From an uncultured bacterium (GTDB taxonomy: Bacteria; Patescibacteriota; Patescibacteriia; 2-12-FULL-60-25), in NCBI GenBank assembly GCA_937949995.1, contig CALFEO010000007.1, forward strand, positions 1 to 25,192: a stretch of DNA of 25,192 nt, written 5' to 3'. The notes beneath the pieces were generated by a model. The model did not search any database, had not been told where the DNA came from, and saw nothing but the letters and a program-made list of their open reading frames with translations. Each line of letters starts with the position of its first letter. Position 1 is the first letter of the stretch. Of this stretch, positions 12,543 to 19,718 are shown one piece after another. Made by a program: the position numbers and the translations under genes.

Positions 12543-14063
12543 ATGCAAGTAATCCCCACCACAGCAATAATCGGTTTGGATGCTCATGGAGTCGGTGTTG
12601 AGGCTGATATGGGTTTTGGGAATCCGGCTTTTCATGTTGTGGGTTTGCCGGATACTGCGGTGCAGGAAGCGAGGGAAAGGGTGAGGAGCGCGCTCAAGAG
12701 TATCGGCAGAGCCATCGGCAGGCCGAGGGTGACGGTTAATTTGGCGCCGGCGGATTTGCGCAAAGGCGGGTCGGGTTATGATTTGCCGATAGCGATAGCA
12801 CTTATGGTGCGTAATCATGAATTGATCGAGCCGGATGAAGGCTGGCCGGTTTTGGTTGGGGAGTTGGCTTTGAATGGAGATCTGCGTCCCGTGCATGGAG
12901 CTTTATCATCCGCCATGTTTGCGGCCAAGCATGAATCTCAAGAATTGATTGTGCCCAAGGAAAACGCCAAAGAGGCGGCGTTGGTTGACGGAGTGACGGT
13001 TTATCCGGCGGGGAGTTTGCAGGAGGTTGTGGAGCATTTATCGGGTGAAGCGCGGATTATCCCGCATGAAACCGTGGAATTTGAAGATGTTTTAAATACG
13101 GCTGTGATTCTGGATTTTGCCGGTGTGCGCGGGCAAGAGCAGGCTAAACGAGCTTTGGAGATCGCGGCCGCGGGAGGGCACAATGTTTTGTTATCGGGCC
13201 CGCCCGGATCGGGGAAAACAATGCTGGCGCGAGCGTTTGCGGGCATCATGCCACGGCTTACCAGAGATGAAGCTTTGGAAGTAACACGTATACATTCGGT
13301 GGCTGGAGTTTTACCGCGCGACGGAATCTGCGCGACGCGTCCTTTTCGAACACCGCATCATACGGCCAGCGGAGCGGCTTTGGTGGGCGGAGGTACAACT
13401 CCCAAGCCCGGAGAAATATCGTTGGCGCACAGAGGAGTATTGTTTTTGGATGAGTTCCCCGAGTTTTCCCGGCAGGTTTTGGAGAATCTGCGTCAACCCT
13501 TGGAAGATGGAATGATATCAGTTTCGCGCGCGCAAGGAACAGTTACATATCCGGCGAGATTCACATTGGTCGCAGCCATGAATCCTTGTCCTTGCGGATA
13601 TTTTGGGGATGTTGAGCGCGCTTGTACATGTACGCAACAACAAGTGATTCGTTATGCTAAAAAAATCAGCGGTCCGTTGATGGATAGAATAGATCTCAAA
13701 GTTTGCGTGCCGCGCGTGCCTACGGAAAGATTGATGAATTTGAATGCCGGAGAATCTTCGAGCGCAGTGCGTGAACGTGTTCAGATCGCGCGCGACAAGC
13801 AATTCGAGCGCCGTCAGGCAACGGGAGTTATGACAAATGCCGAATTATCGAGCGAGAATGTGCGTAAATGTTTTGTGCAAACAGAATCAGCGAAAAAATT
13901 AATGCGCCAAGCCACGGATCGCTTCCACCTCTCCGCCCGCTCATACTTTAGAGTTTTGCGCGTAGCCATCACCATAGCCGATTTATCATCATCACCAACC
14001 ATCGAAGCCGAACATGTCGCGGAATCGTTGCAATATCGACAAGAGGAAGCTACTAGCTACTAG
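12543..14063 (+). CDS. comM: ComM/YifB family Mg-chelatase-like AAA+ ATPase
   Basis: ComM is a hexameric helicase-type ATPase that promotes branch migration and integration of DNA taken up by natural transformation. The full usual length of 506 residues is present. The N-terminal Lon-like fold (about 1-170) has the family segment GLPDTAVQEARERVRSALK. The AAA+ core has Walker A GPPGSGKT (about 219-226), Walker B GVLFLDEFPEF (about 298-308) and a cysteine cluster CPCGYFG...CTCT near 348-362. The C-terminal Mg-chelatase domain contains RFHLSARSYFRVLRVA. No SD is present. Its last codons and TAG stop lie inside a heptad array (GCTACTA units), so the C-terminal TSY is repeat-derived. A pilus motor at 22449 and RecQ at 20451 fit a DNA uptake theme, though they are not in the same operon. 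Confidence 0.95.
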   Translation: MQVIPTTAIIGLDAHGVGVEADMGFGNPAFHVVGLPDTAVQEARERVRSALKSIGRAIGRPRVTVNLAPADLRKGGSGYDLPIAIALMVRNHELIEPDEGWPVLVGELALNGDLRPVHGALSSAMFAAKHESQELIVPKENAKEAALVDGVTVYPAGSLQEVVEHLSGEARIIPHETVEFEDVLNTAVILDFAGVRGQEQAKRALEIAAAGGHNVLLSGPPGSGKTMLARAFAGIMPRLTRDEALEVTRIHSVAGVLPRDGICATRPFRTPHHTASGAALVGGGTTPKPGEISLAHRGVLFLDEFPEFSRQVLENLRQPLEDGMISVSRAQGTVTYPARFTLVAAMNPCPCGYFGDVERACTCTQQQVIRYAKKISGPLMDRIDLKVCVPRVPTERLMNLNAGESSSAVRERVQIARDKQFERRQATGVMTNAELSSENVRKCFVQTESAKKLMRQATDRFHLSARSYFRVLRVAITIADLSSSPTIEAEHVAESLQYRQEEATSY

Positions 14064-14528
14064 CCACCAGCTACTAGCCAAAAACTGATTAATATAAAAT
14101 ATTTATGTCCAGTACACCATTTGAAAAATTAATAGTGTGGAACAAGGCCAGGGAACATGTTAAGGATTTATATAGAGTGTTTAAGCGATGCAGTGATTAT
14201 GCGTTTAAAGATCAAATATTACGTGCAGGAATTTCAATATTAAATAATATCGCCGAAGGATGTGAATCGAATACGGATAAAGAATATGCCAGATATATAC
14301 ATATATCAAAAGCCTCAGCTGGAGAAGTAAGGTCCATGTTGTATCTGGGAAGTGATCTTGGATATGTGGAAGAGCAACAATTGAAATATTTAATTGATAA
14401 TAATTGTGAACTATCAAGAATGTTATATGGATTGATTAAATCATTAAAATGAATCTATTTATGCATGATCATTAACTTATTACTACAGTCAGTAGCTGGC
14501 GGCTAGTGGCTGGAAGCTAGTAGCTGGC
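14049..14528. mobile_element. IVS-like cassette 2 (inverted heptad arrays around a four-helix gene)
   Basis: The left array 14049-14078 has 7-bp units GCTACTA, GCTACTA, GCCACCA, GCTACTA. The right array 14492-14526 has GTAGCTG, GCGGCTA, GTGGCTG, GAAGCTA, GTAGCTG. The right one matches the reverse complement of the left over about 21 bp with two differences. They enclose only the gene at 14105-14452. Confidence 0.5.
14105..14452 (+). CDS. Four-helix bundle protein (23S rRNA IVS type)
   Basis: This encodes 115 residues with the family pattern: FEKLIVWNKAREHVKDLY in helix 1, ILRAGISILNNIAEGCESNTDKEYARYIHISKASAGEVRSML across helices 2 and 3, and a final helix ending LIKSLK. The sequence differs clearly from the copies at 12127, 14581 and 19805, so these are not recent tandem duplicates. 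The AT-rich leader has no SD. The role is unknown; see the gene at 12127 for family background. Confidence 0.87.
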   Translation: MSSTPFEKLIVWNKAREHVKDLYRVFKRCSDYAFKDQILRAGISILNNIAEGCESNTDKEYARYIHISKASAGEVRSMLYLGSDLGYVEEQQLKYLIDNNCELSRMLYGLIKSLK

Positions 14529-14544
14529 AACGCTCCGCGTTGCC
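14526..14544. repeat. Perfect 8-bp mini-hairpin
   Basis: GGCAACGC (14526-14533) pairs with GCGTTGCC (14537-14544) around a 3-base loop. It abuts the left inverted repeat of the next cassette exactly. Confidence 0.8.
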
Positions 14545-15070
14545 CAAAGAATCAAGCGCGCAAAATTATTACATATATATATGACTACTACATCATCCAA
14601 TAAAACAAATTATAAACAAACTTCGTTTCGCGATTTGGTGGTTTGGCAACAAGCTTATGACTTTGCCAAAGGAGTGCATGCATTGGTACGCGCATTACCG
14701 CAGGAGGAGAGGTATGCACTTACATCGCAACTTACGCGCGGAGCATTTTCCATGCCCGTGCAAATCGCACAAGGCCAGCGCAAGTGGGCCAAAACGGATT
14801 TTGTGAAGCATCTGAATTACGCGCGCAACAGTTCGTATGAATGTGAAACGTATTTATTATTGATTGGAGATTTGTTTCCGGAGCATGCAAAAGAAACAGA
14901 GAGGCTGGTGGAGACAAATACAATCATTCAAAAGATGCTTTCGGCTTTGATTTATACAATCGAACATCCCAAAACGAAAAAAACCGAAACGGGCGAAGTT
15001 GTTTCCGAAGAACCGGTAACCGTTCCGGTTAACGCTTAAAATACTCATTCATTGCGCGCTTGATTCTTTG
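14545..15070. mobile_element. IVS-like cassette 3 with perfect 19-bp inverted repeats
   Basis: CAAAGAATCAAGCGCGCAA (14545-14563) is repeated perfectly in inverted orientation at 15052-15070. The pair encloses only the four-helix-bundle gene at 14581-15039 and lies 17 bp before its ATG and 12 bp after its stop. This is the clearest of the four cassettes. Excision or movement is inferred, not shown. Confidence 0.65.
14581..15039 (+). CDS. Four-helix bundle protein with extended tail
   Basis: This encodes 152 residues, longer than its relatives because of a polar N-terminal lead (about 16 residues) and a charged Glu/Lys/Val-rich tail after about residue 125. The family pattern is FRDLVVWQQAYDFAKGV, then LTSQLTRGAFSMPVQIAQGQRKWAKTDFVKHLNYARNSSYECETYLLL. 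The usual Asn-Ile-Ala-Glu-Gly is replaced by VQIAQGQ, so it belongs to a different subgroup from the copies at 12127 and 14105. No SD is present. It lies between perfect 19-bp inverted repeats. Its role is unknown. Confidence 0.87.
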   Translation: MTTTSSNKTNYKQTSFRDLVVWQQAYDFAKGVHALVRALPQEERYALTSQLTRGAFSMPVQIAQGQRKWAKTDFVKHLNYARNSSYECETYLLLIGDLFPEHAKETERLVETNTIIQKMLSALIYTIEHPKTKKTETGEVVSEEPVTVPVNA

Positions 15071-15363
15071 CTTAACAAAGCAAAAAATTGTAGAAAATGT
15101 TATTTATCTGACATAGAAGTGGACAAGTTGATTGACAATAGATGCAGGTCTTGATAGCTTTCTATGCACATTATATTAAACGTCGATTTATATTTATTCG
15201 CTAAGTTAACACACTTTTTGGCTAAGCAGAGTGAGTTGTATCAGGATTTTAGCTAGATTGTGCGTTATTATCGGGGGTTTCTATTCCTACTAAAATACCA
15301 TCAGCTTTTTGGACGATACTGGGTATTCAATTATTCAGACTTATACGCGCCCTGAAGAAGGGT
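15071..15363. other. Gap before the M23 gene
   Basis: A 7-bp inverted pair, CATAGAA near 15113 and TTCTATG near 15168, encloses a TTGACA near 15131 whose -10 at 17 bp (TAGCTT) is weak. From 15253 onward the frame of the M23 gene is open and reads like protein, although no ATG, GTG or TTG is available before 15364. No separate gene is seen. Confidence 0.5.
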
Positions 15364-16692
15364 TTGGAATATTTTTTCGTAAAAATTATTTATGAGGCTT
15401 TGCGGCCAATCGGCGGAATTTTGTTAAAGTTTGTTATTTTGCCGCTGTACAGTCTTTTTCTTATAAGCCGCTTAAGAATAAATCGCTTGGCTTTGCCGGC
15501 CAGAGGATTTGCTTTGTTTTTGATAACCAATAAATATTTGTTTCATTTTTCATTGATGATCGCGGCATCTTCGACCATCTACGCAAATCTACAAACGCAG
15601 CAAGCCATGGCTCATGACGCGGGAGAGCACAGCTTGCTGTATACAATCATGACCAACGGTGAATCGGAAATCGTTCAAGAGGATTTGCGTTATGATTATG
15701 ATGAAGAATCAGCGCAAGGTTCGGCCAGGTTGCCGCTGGGAACAATAGAAGCCATACCGCATATCGATTTTAATTATTCAACCGGAGACGAACTTCAGCC
15801 TATTACATCAACGCAAGTGGCGGGTACTTTGGTTTTGCGCCCTCTTTCACCGGATGATGAAAAAACAGGCAGTTCATCCAAACCGGCCAGAACGGAAATC
15901 GAAATTTATACGGTTAAAGCGGGAGACAGTTTGGGTACTATCGCCAGAGATTATGATATTGATGTCGGCACTATTTTGTGGGCCAACAATCTTTCAGAGC
16001 GTCAATACATCCGTCCCGGAGACAAGTTGAAAATTTTACCGGTTGCCGGAGTTTTGGTTGCCGTTAAATCGGGAGATACTTTGAGCGCGATTTCCAAAAA
16101 ATACGGAGGAAGCATGGAAGATATAATGCGTTTTAATCAATTGGAGGATGATAAAGTGCCGGTTGGCAAAGAATTGATTATTCCTGGAGGCATGCCGCCG
16201 GTTATCGAGCAAAATCGTGTAGTAGCTGTCAGCCGAGATCAATTACGCGAACCGGGAGTAACGCAATACACGGCACCGGCGCGTACCGCGGATGTTGCCA
16301 AACCGGCGAATGCAGCGGATACGGGAATTACAACAAAGCTTTTATGGCCGACTTCGGCGAGAATAATTACACAATATTACGGTTGGAGGCATACGGGCTT
16401 GGATATAGCCGGAGATCAAACCAATCCTTTATATGCGGCTGAAGACGGAGTCGTAACCATTTCCGGTTGGAATTCGGGCGGTTACGGTTATCAAGTAATG
16501 ATAGATCATCCCAATGGCATGAAAACCCGTTACGCACACGCTTCGAAATTGTTTGTAAGCGTGGGTGATGAAGTTAAGCGCGGAGAAGTTATTGCCATGA
16601 TGGGCTCCACGGGGCGCTCCACAGGTCCGCATATTCACTTTGAAGTGTATGTTGGCGGTTCAAGAGTTAACCCGTTGTTGTATATTAAATAA
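15364..16692 (+). CDS. LysM and M23 (LytM) peptidoglycan peptidase, membrane-anchored
   Basis: M23 peptidases are zinc endopeptidases that cut peptidoglycan cross-bridges or stems; LysM domains bind the glycan. The protein has 442 residues from a TTG at 15364. Two hydrophobic segments (about 14-36 and 50-78) suggest anchoring or an unusual signal. LysM 1 (about 181-227, YTVKAGDSLGTIA) and LysM 2 (about 231-278, VAVKSGDTLSAIS) precede the M23 domain (about 325-442). The zinc ligands are visible: HTGLD near 343-347 and HIHF near 422-425, with YAHAS between them. The start is uncertain: the same frame is open and protein-like back to 15253, so a CTG at 15319 or a rare start codon is possible. 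It would act outside the membrane in wall remodelling. The identification is firm; the N-terminus is not. Confidence 0.9.
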   Translation: MEYFFVKIIYEALRPIGGILLKFVILPLYSLFLISRLRINRLALPARGFALFLITNKYLFHFSLMIAASSTIYANLQTQQAMAHDAGEHSLLYTIMTNGESEIVQEDLRYDYDEESAQGSARLPLGTIEAIPHIDFNYSTGDELQPITSTQVAGTLVLRPLSPDDEKTGSSSKPARTEIEIYTVKAGDSLGTIARDYDIDVGTILWANNLSERQYIRPGDKLKILPVAGVLVAVKSGDTLSAISKKYGGSMEDIMRFNQLEDDKVPVGKELIIPGGMPPVIEQNRVVAVSRDQLREPGVTQYTAPARTADVAKPANAADTGITTKLLWPTSARIITQYYGWRHTGLDIAGDQTNPLYAAEDGVVTISGWNSGGYGYQVMIDHPNGMKTRYAHASKLFVSVGDEVKRGEVIAMMGSTGRSTGPHIHFEVYVGGSRVNPLLYIK

Positions 16693-16793
16693 AACGTTCG
16701 TAACGTTACCCCGTTTATAACGAGTTAAGTGGTTGATATGGCTTTAATTACTGCATAACTCGTTATTAACGTTAAAAACGTTACGAACGTTTT
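16691..16793. repeat. Long perfect inverted repeat built of AACGTT units
   Basis: AAAACGTTCGTAACGTT (16691-16707) is inverted perfectly at 16777-16793, and ATAACGAGTTA (16717-16727) at 16756-16766. It begins inside the M23 stop codon and is followed by T, so it may terminate that gene. AACGTT recurs with 9-bp period (16693, 16702; 16768, 16777, 16786), matching the array at 420-452. Confidence 0.85.
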
Positions 16794-16797
16794 TATG

Positions 16798-16826
16798 TTG
16801 ACAAAAGCTGTTATTTTGCTTATAGT
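16798..16826 (+). promoter_or_regulatory. Promoter TTGACA-N17-TATAGT for trigger factor
   Basis: A perfect -35 (16798-16803) and TATAGT (16821-16826) are spaced by 17 bp. The start near 16833 lies about 3 bases before the ATG at 16836, so the mRNA is nearly leaderless. Confidence 0.85.
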
Positions 16827-16835
16827 TTGCGGATT

Positions 16836-18218
16836 ATGGATACAACAATCAATGAATTAGCCGGCTCTAAAGTCGAGTTAAAATTTACGGTTACGCCGGA
16901 AGAGGCAAAGCCGTTTTTAGATGAAGTGGTTAAAGAAGTGGGCGAAAGCAAACCGATACCCGGATTCAGACCCGGAAAAGCTCCGGCATCCGAAATAATC
17001 AAGATTTTGGGAGGCGAGATGCAGTTGTGGCAATTGGCTTTGGAAAAAATCGTGCGTGCCAAATATGTTAAAGCCGTTTTGGATAATAATTTTGATACCA
17101 TCGGTTCACCGGAAATTTCGGTTGATCAGCTGACTCCCGGACAAGAAATAAAATTCACTTGTGTCGCGGCTGTCATGCCTGCGATCCGTAAAGCTCACGA
17201 AATCAGCGAGCCTTTTGTGTCGTTGAACGTTAAAGATGTAAAGGAAGAAGAGGTTGAAAAAGCCATAGAAGAGTTGCGTGCCATGCGCAGACAAGAAGTT
17301 GTCAGTCTAAAGCCTGCGCAAAAAGAAGGCATGGTTTTGGTTGATATGGAAATGAAAAAAGACGGTGTGTTATTGGAAGGCGGGCAAGCTAAAGATTATC
17401 GAATTTATTTGAATGAGAATCATTATATTCCCAAATTGGCGGAGCAGTTATTGGGAGTTAATAAGGGAGATGAGAAAAAATTCACTTTACCGTTTCCGGA
17501 CGAGCATTATGATAAGCTGTACGCCGGTAAAGATATTGATTTTGAAGTAAAGGTTAAAGAAGTTTATGAAATCAAGTTGCCTGAAGTTAACGAAGAGTTT
17601 GTAAAAAGTTTGGGATTGGAATCCGTGGAAGCGTTGAAAGAATTGTTGCGCAAAAATTTGCGCATGGAAAACGAGAGACGCGCCCTTGAAGTCGCGGAAA
17701 TTGAATTATTGGAAACATTGATCGACAAAAGCTCGTTTACCGAAGTTCCGGAAATATTGCTTAAAGAGGAAACGCGCCGGATGTTTGAGGAAATGCGTCA
17801 TGATATCGAATCGCGCGGAGGCAGAATGGAAGATTATTTATCCAGCATCAAAAAATCCGCGGATGAATTTAAATTGGATATGCTTCCCATGGCCGAGAAG
17901 CGCGTTAAAACAGCGGTTTATATCAAAAATACAGCCAAGGAAAATAATATTGATGTAGCGGATGAAGAATTGGATCTGGAAATCGATCGAATTTTGGACA
18001 CGGCCAAAGATCAAGATAAGCAAACCAAAGATCAAATCAGTTCTCCGGAGTACAGAGATTATGTGCAGGTTATGATGCGCAACCGCAGGACTTTGGAATT
18101 TTTGAAAGAAAAAGGTATTAAAGATTATAAAGCCACTTTGGAAAAATTCGCCAAACAAGACGCGGAACACGCCGCACAGCACGGCGGACATGTGCATGGG
18201 CCGGATTGTCAGCATTAG
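16836..18218 (+). CDS. tig: Trigger factor, ribosome-associated chaperone
   Basis: Trigger factor binds the ribosome at the exit tunnel and shields nascent chains. The protein has 460 residues from the ATG at 16836; an upstream in-frame TTG lies before the predicted transcription start and is rejected. The N-terminal ribosome-binding domain carries a signature loop variant, PGFRPGKAP (about 44-52; usually GFRKGKVP). A FKBP-like prolyl isomerase domain follows (about 155-245, with GMVLVDMEMKKDG and FPDEHYDKLYAGKDIDFEVKVKEV), then the helical C-terminal chaperone domain (about 255-430). The last 17 residues are His-rich (AEHAAQHGGHVHGPDCQH), a possible metal-binding tail. No SD. A terminator follows at 18283-18304. 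Confidence 0.95.
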   Translation: MDTTINELAGSKVELKFTVTPEEAKPFLDEVVKEVGESKPIPGFRPGKAPASEIIKILGGEMQLWQLALEKIVRAKYVKAVLDNNFDTIGSPEISVDQLTPGQEIKFTCVAAVMPAIRKAHEISEPFVSLNVKDVKEEEVEKAIEELRAMRRQEVVSLKPAQKEGMVLVDMEMKKDGVLLEGGQAKDYRIYLNENHYIPKLAEQLLGVNKGDEKKFTLPFPDEHYDKLYAGKDIDFEVKVKEVYEIKLPEVNEEFVKSLGLESVEALKELLRKNLRMENERRALEVAEIELLETLIDKSSFTEVPEILLKEETRRMFEEMRHDIESRGGRMEDYLSSIKKSADEFKLDMLPMAEKRVKTAVYIKNTAKENNIDVADEELDLEIDRILDTAKDQDKQTKDQISSPEYRDYVQVMMRNRRTLEFLKEKGIKDYKATLEKFAKQDAEHAAQHGGHVHGPDCQH

Positions 18219-18222
18219 GCAT

Positions 18223-18278
18223 GTAACTTGTAGCATGTAACTTGTAACTTGTAGCATCGAGCATGTAATGTGTAGCGG
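18223..18278. repeat. Heptad array, eight units
   Basis: Eight consecutive 7-bp units: GTAACTT, GTAGCAT, GTAACTT, GTAACTT, GTAGCAT, CGAGCAT, GTAATGT, GTAGCGG. It starts 4 bp after the trigger factor stop and resembles the array at 1022-1049. Confidence 0.85.
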
Positions 18279-18282
18279 TAAG

Positions 18283-18304
18283 ACCTCGGGGATCCGGGGT
18301 TTTT
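18283..18304 (+). terminator. Terminator of trigger factor
   Basis: ACCTCGG (18283-18289) pairs with CCGGGGT (18294-18300), one wobble, around GGAT, followed by TTTT. Confidence 0.7.
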
Positions 18305-18307
18305 GAG

Positions 18308-18356
18308 TTGACAAACAGTTATATTTTTGCCATTGTTGCACAACAGCAAAGGAGAG
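18308..18356 (+). promoter_or_regulatory. -35 box and SD of the M16 peptidase gene
   Basis: TTGACA (18308-18313) is perfect, but no good -10 lies at 16-18 bp (CATTGT at 18331-18336 is the closest). GGAGAG (18351-18356) sits 5 bases before the ATG at 18362 and fixes that start over upstream alternatives. Confidence 0.5.
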
Positions 18357-18361
18357 ATGAG

Positions 18362-19615
18362 ATGAGAACGTACATTTACAATAAAAAATTCGGCAAATCT
18401 GTTGTGCATCGAACCGTTTTGGATAACGGCGTCAATGTATTTACGGCACCGCTTCAGAGTTCCATGGTTACGGTCGAAGTGGTTTTTCCGTCGGGATCTT
18501 GCGAAGATGGCGAGTATCCGGGAACAGCTCATTATTTGGAGCATATGCTTATGAAGGGGCCTAATGATGATGGCGTTCATCCGGCCATGCTTCCTCTTTT
18601 ACCCTTGGGTGTGGTTGGGGGCGCGTCTACAAGCTTAATAAAAATTGATTTTTCTTTATCGGGCCTTGCGTCAGATTTTGAATTGATGATGCAAGCATTA
18701 TCGAAAATCAGTTTGTTGCCGTCTTTCACTAAAAAGCAGGTTGAACGTGAAAGAGGTGTGATAATTCAAGAAGCTATGGAAGATGCACGAGATGATGCTT
18801 ATATAGCTTGGTTCCATCGTAGGGCATTTCCGCAGGACGTGTCTTTGCATCAACCCATAATCGGTAATCTTGAAAGTATTAATAAAATTGATATTGATAT
18901 TTTACATGATTACATGAAAAGAGAGATTGTATTATCCAGAGCCGCGTTTATTGCTTCCGGCGGAGTATCACACGAAGAACATCTTAATTTGGTAATCAAA
19001 CAAACTGAAGGGCTATCTACCTCGAGCTATCGAGTTACGCACAGAACTCCATATGGTAGCATTCCTTTTTGCGGTGAATACACGGATTCAAGAATTGATT
19101 ATGCAAAAGTGCATTTAATTTTTTCTTTACCGCACAACATCAGAGTAAAAAGATTGCTGAATCTGGCATCAGATATGTTAACCGATGGCAGATGGAGCAT
19201 TTTATTCTCCAAACTTAGAAATGAACATCGTTTGGTATACGGTGTAGAGTCTAAGATTTCCAACTATCCTTTTTCGTTTTTGGGAATTGAAACTCAATGC
19301 GCCGTTACTGACATTGATAAAGTAATTAATTTGATGTTAGAGGGGATTGAGCAATTGAAAAAATGCCAAATACCCCAAAAATTATTTGATTTGATCATGG
19401 TAAAAAGAAGAATGTCTTTATTGCTTAGGGATGAAGAAGTTGATAGATACGGTCAGATAGATTGGATTCAAGATGTGTGGCTGCAAAATGATTATGAAGA
19501 TATTGATCTGGGAGAGCTTGATCTTTCCACTACACTTCAGGAAATAGCGGATGCCGCGAAAAAGTATCTGACTCCTGAAAACATGAGTATAGTTAAAGTT
19601 TTGCCGGAAACTTAA
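18362..19615 (+). CDS. M16 family zinc metallopeptidase (pitrilysin type)
   Basis: The protein has 417 residues from the SD-supported ATG at 18362. The inverted zinc motif HxxEH is H57-Y-L-E60-H61, and the downstream glutamate typical of the family lies in ERGVIIQEAMEDARDDAYIAWFHRRAFP (about 120-150). The length fits one active and one inactive M16 half, as in the processing-peptidase-like single-chain subfamily that forms dimers. No signal peptide is seen, so it is probably cytoplasmic and degrades peptides or processes a small substrate; the substrate is unknown. It has its own promoter region, a good SD (unlike most neighbours) and a strong terminator at 19622-19649. Confidence 0.92.
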   Translation: MRTYIYNKKFGKSVVHRTVLDNGVNVFTAPLQSSMVTVEVVFPSGSCEDGEYPGTAHYLEHMLMKGPNDDGVHPAMLPLLPLGVVGGASTSLIKIDFSLSGLASDFELMMQALSKISLLPSFTKKQVERERGVIIQEAMEDARDDAYIAWFHRRAFPQDVSLHQPIIGNLESINKIDIDILHDYMKREIVLSRAAFIASGGVSHEEHLNLVIKQTEGLSTSSYRVTHRTPYGSIPFCGEYTDSRIDYAKVHLIFSLPHNIRVKRLLNLASDMLTDGRWSILFSKLRNEHRLVYGVESKISNYPFSFLGIETQCAVTDIDKVINLMLEGIEQLKKCQIPQKLFDLIMVKRRMSLLLRDEEVDRYGQIDWIQDVWLQNDYEDIDLGELDLSTTLQEIADAAKKYLTPENMSIVKVLPET

Positions 19616-19621
19616 TGAAAC

Positions 19622-19649
19622 AAAACCTCGAAATATCTTCGAGGTTTTT
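19622..19649 (+). terminator. Terminator of the M16 gene
   Basis: AAAACCTCGAA (19622-19632) pairs perfectly with TTCGAGGTTTT (19638-19648), 11 bp with a 5-base loop, the T run being part of the arm. Confidence 0.9.
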
Positions 19650-19683
19650 GATTTTTGCACAACTTATACTCTTGACATAAGAT

Positions 19684-19716
19684 GCGAAGCGTGGCACGGG
19701 TATATTGTCGCTTCGC
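19684..19716. repeat. GC-rich mini-hairpin
   Basis: GCGAAGCG (19684-19691) is inverted perfectly at 19709-19716. It abuts the AT-rich heptad array that follows, as other GC-rich mini-hairpins in the window abut arrays. Confidence 0.65.
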
Positions 19717-19718
19717 GA

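Noticed and set aside
12127..15039. Diversity-generating retroelement
   Set aside because: Four-helix (Avd-like) proteins are present, but there is no reverse transcriptase, template repeat or adenine-mutated target.
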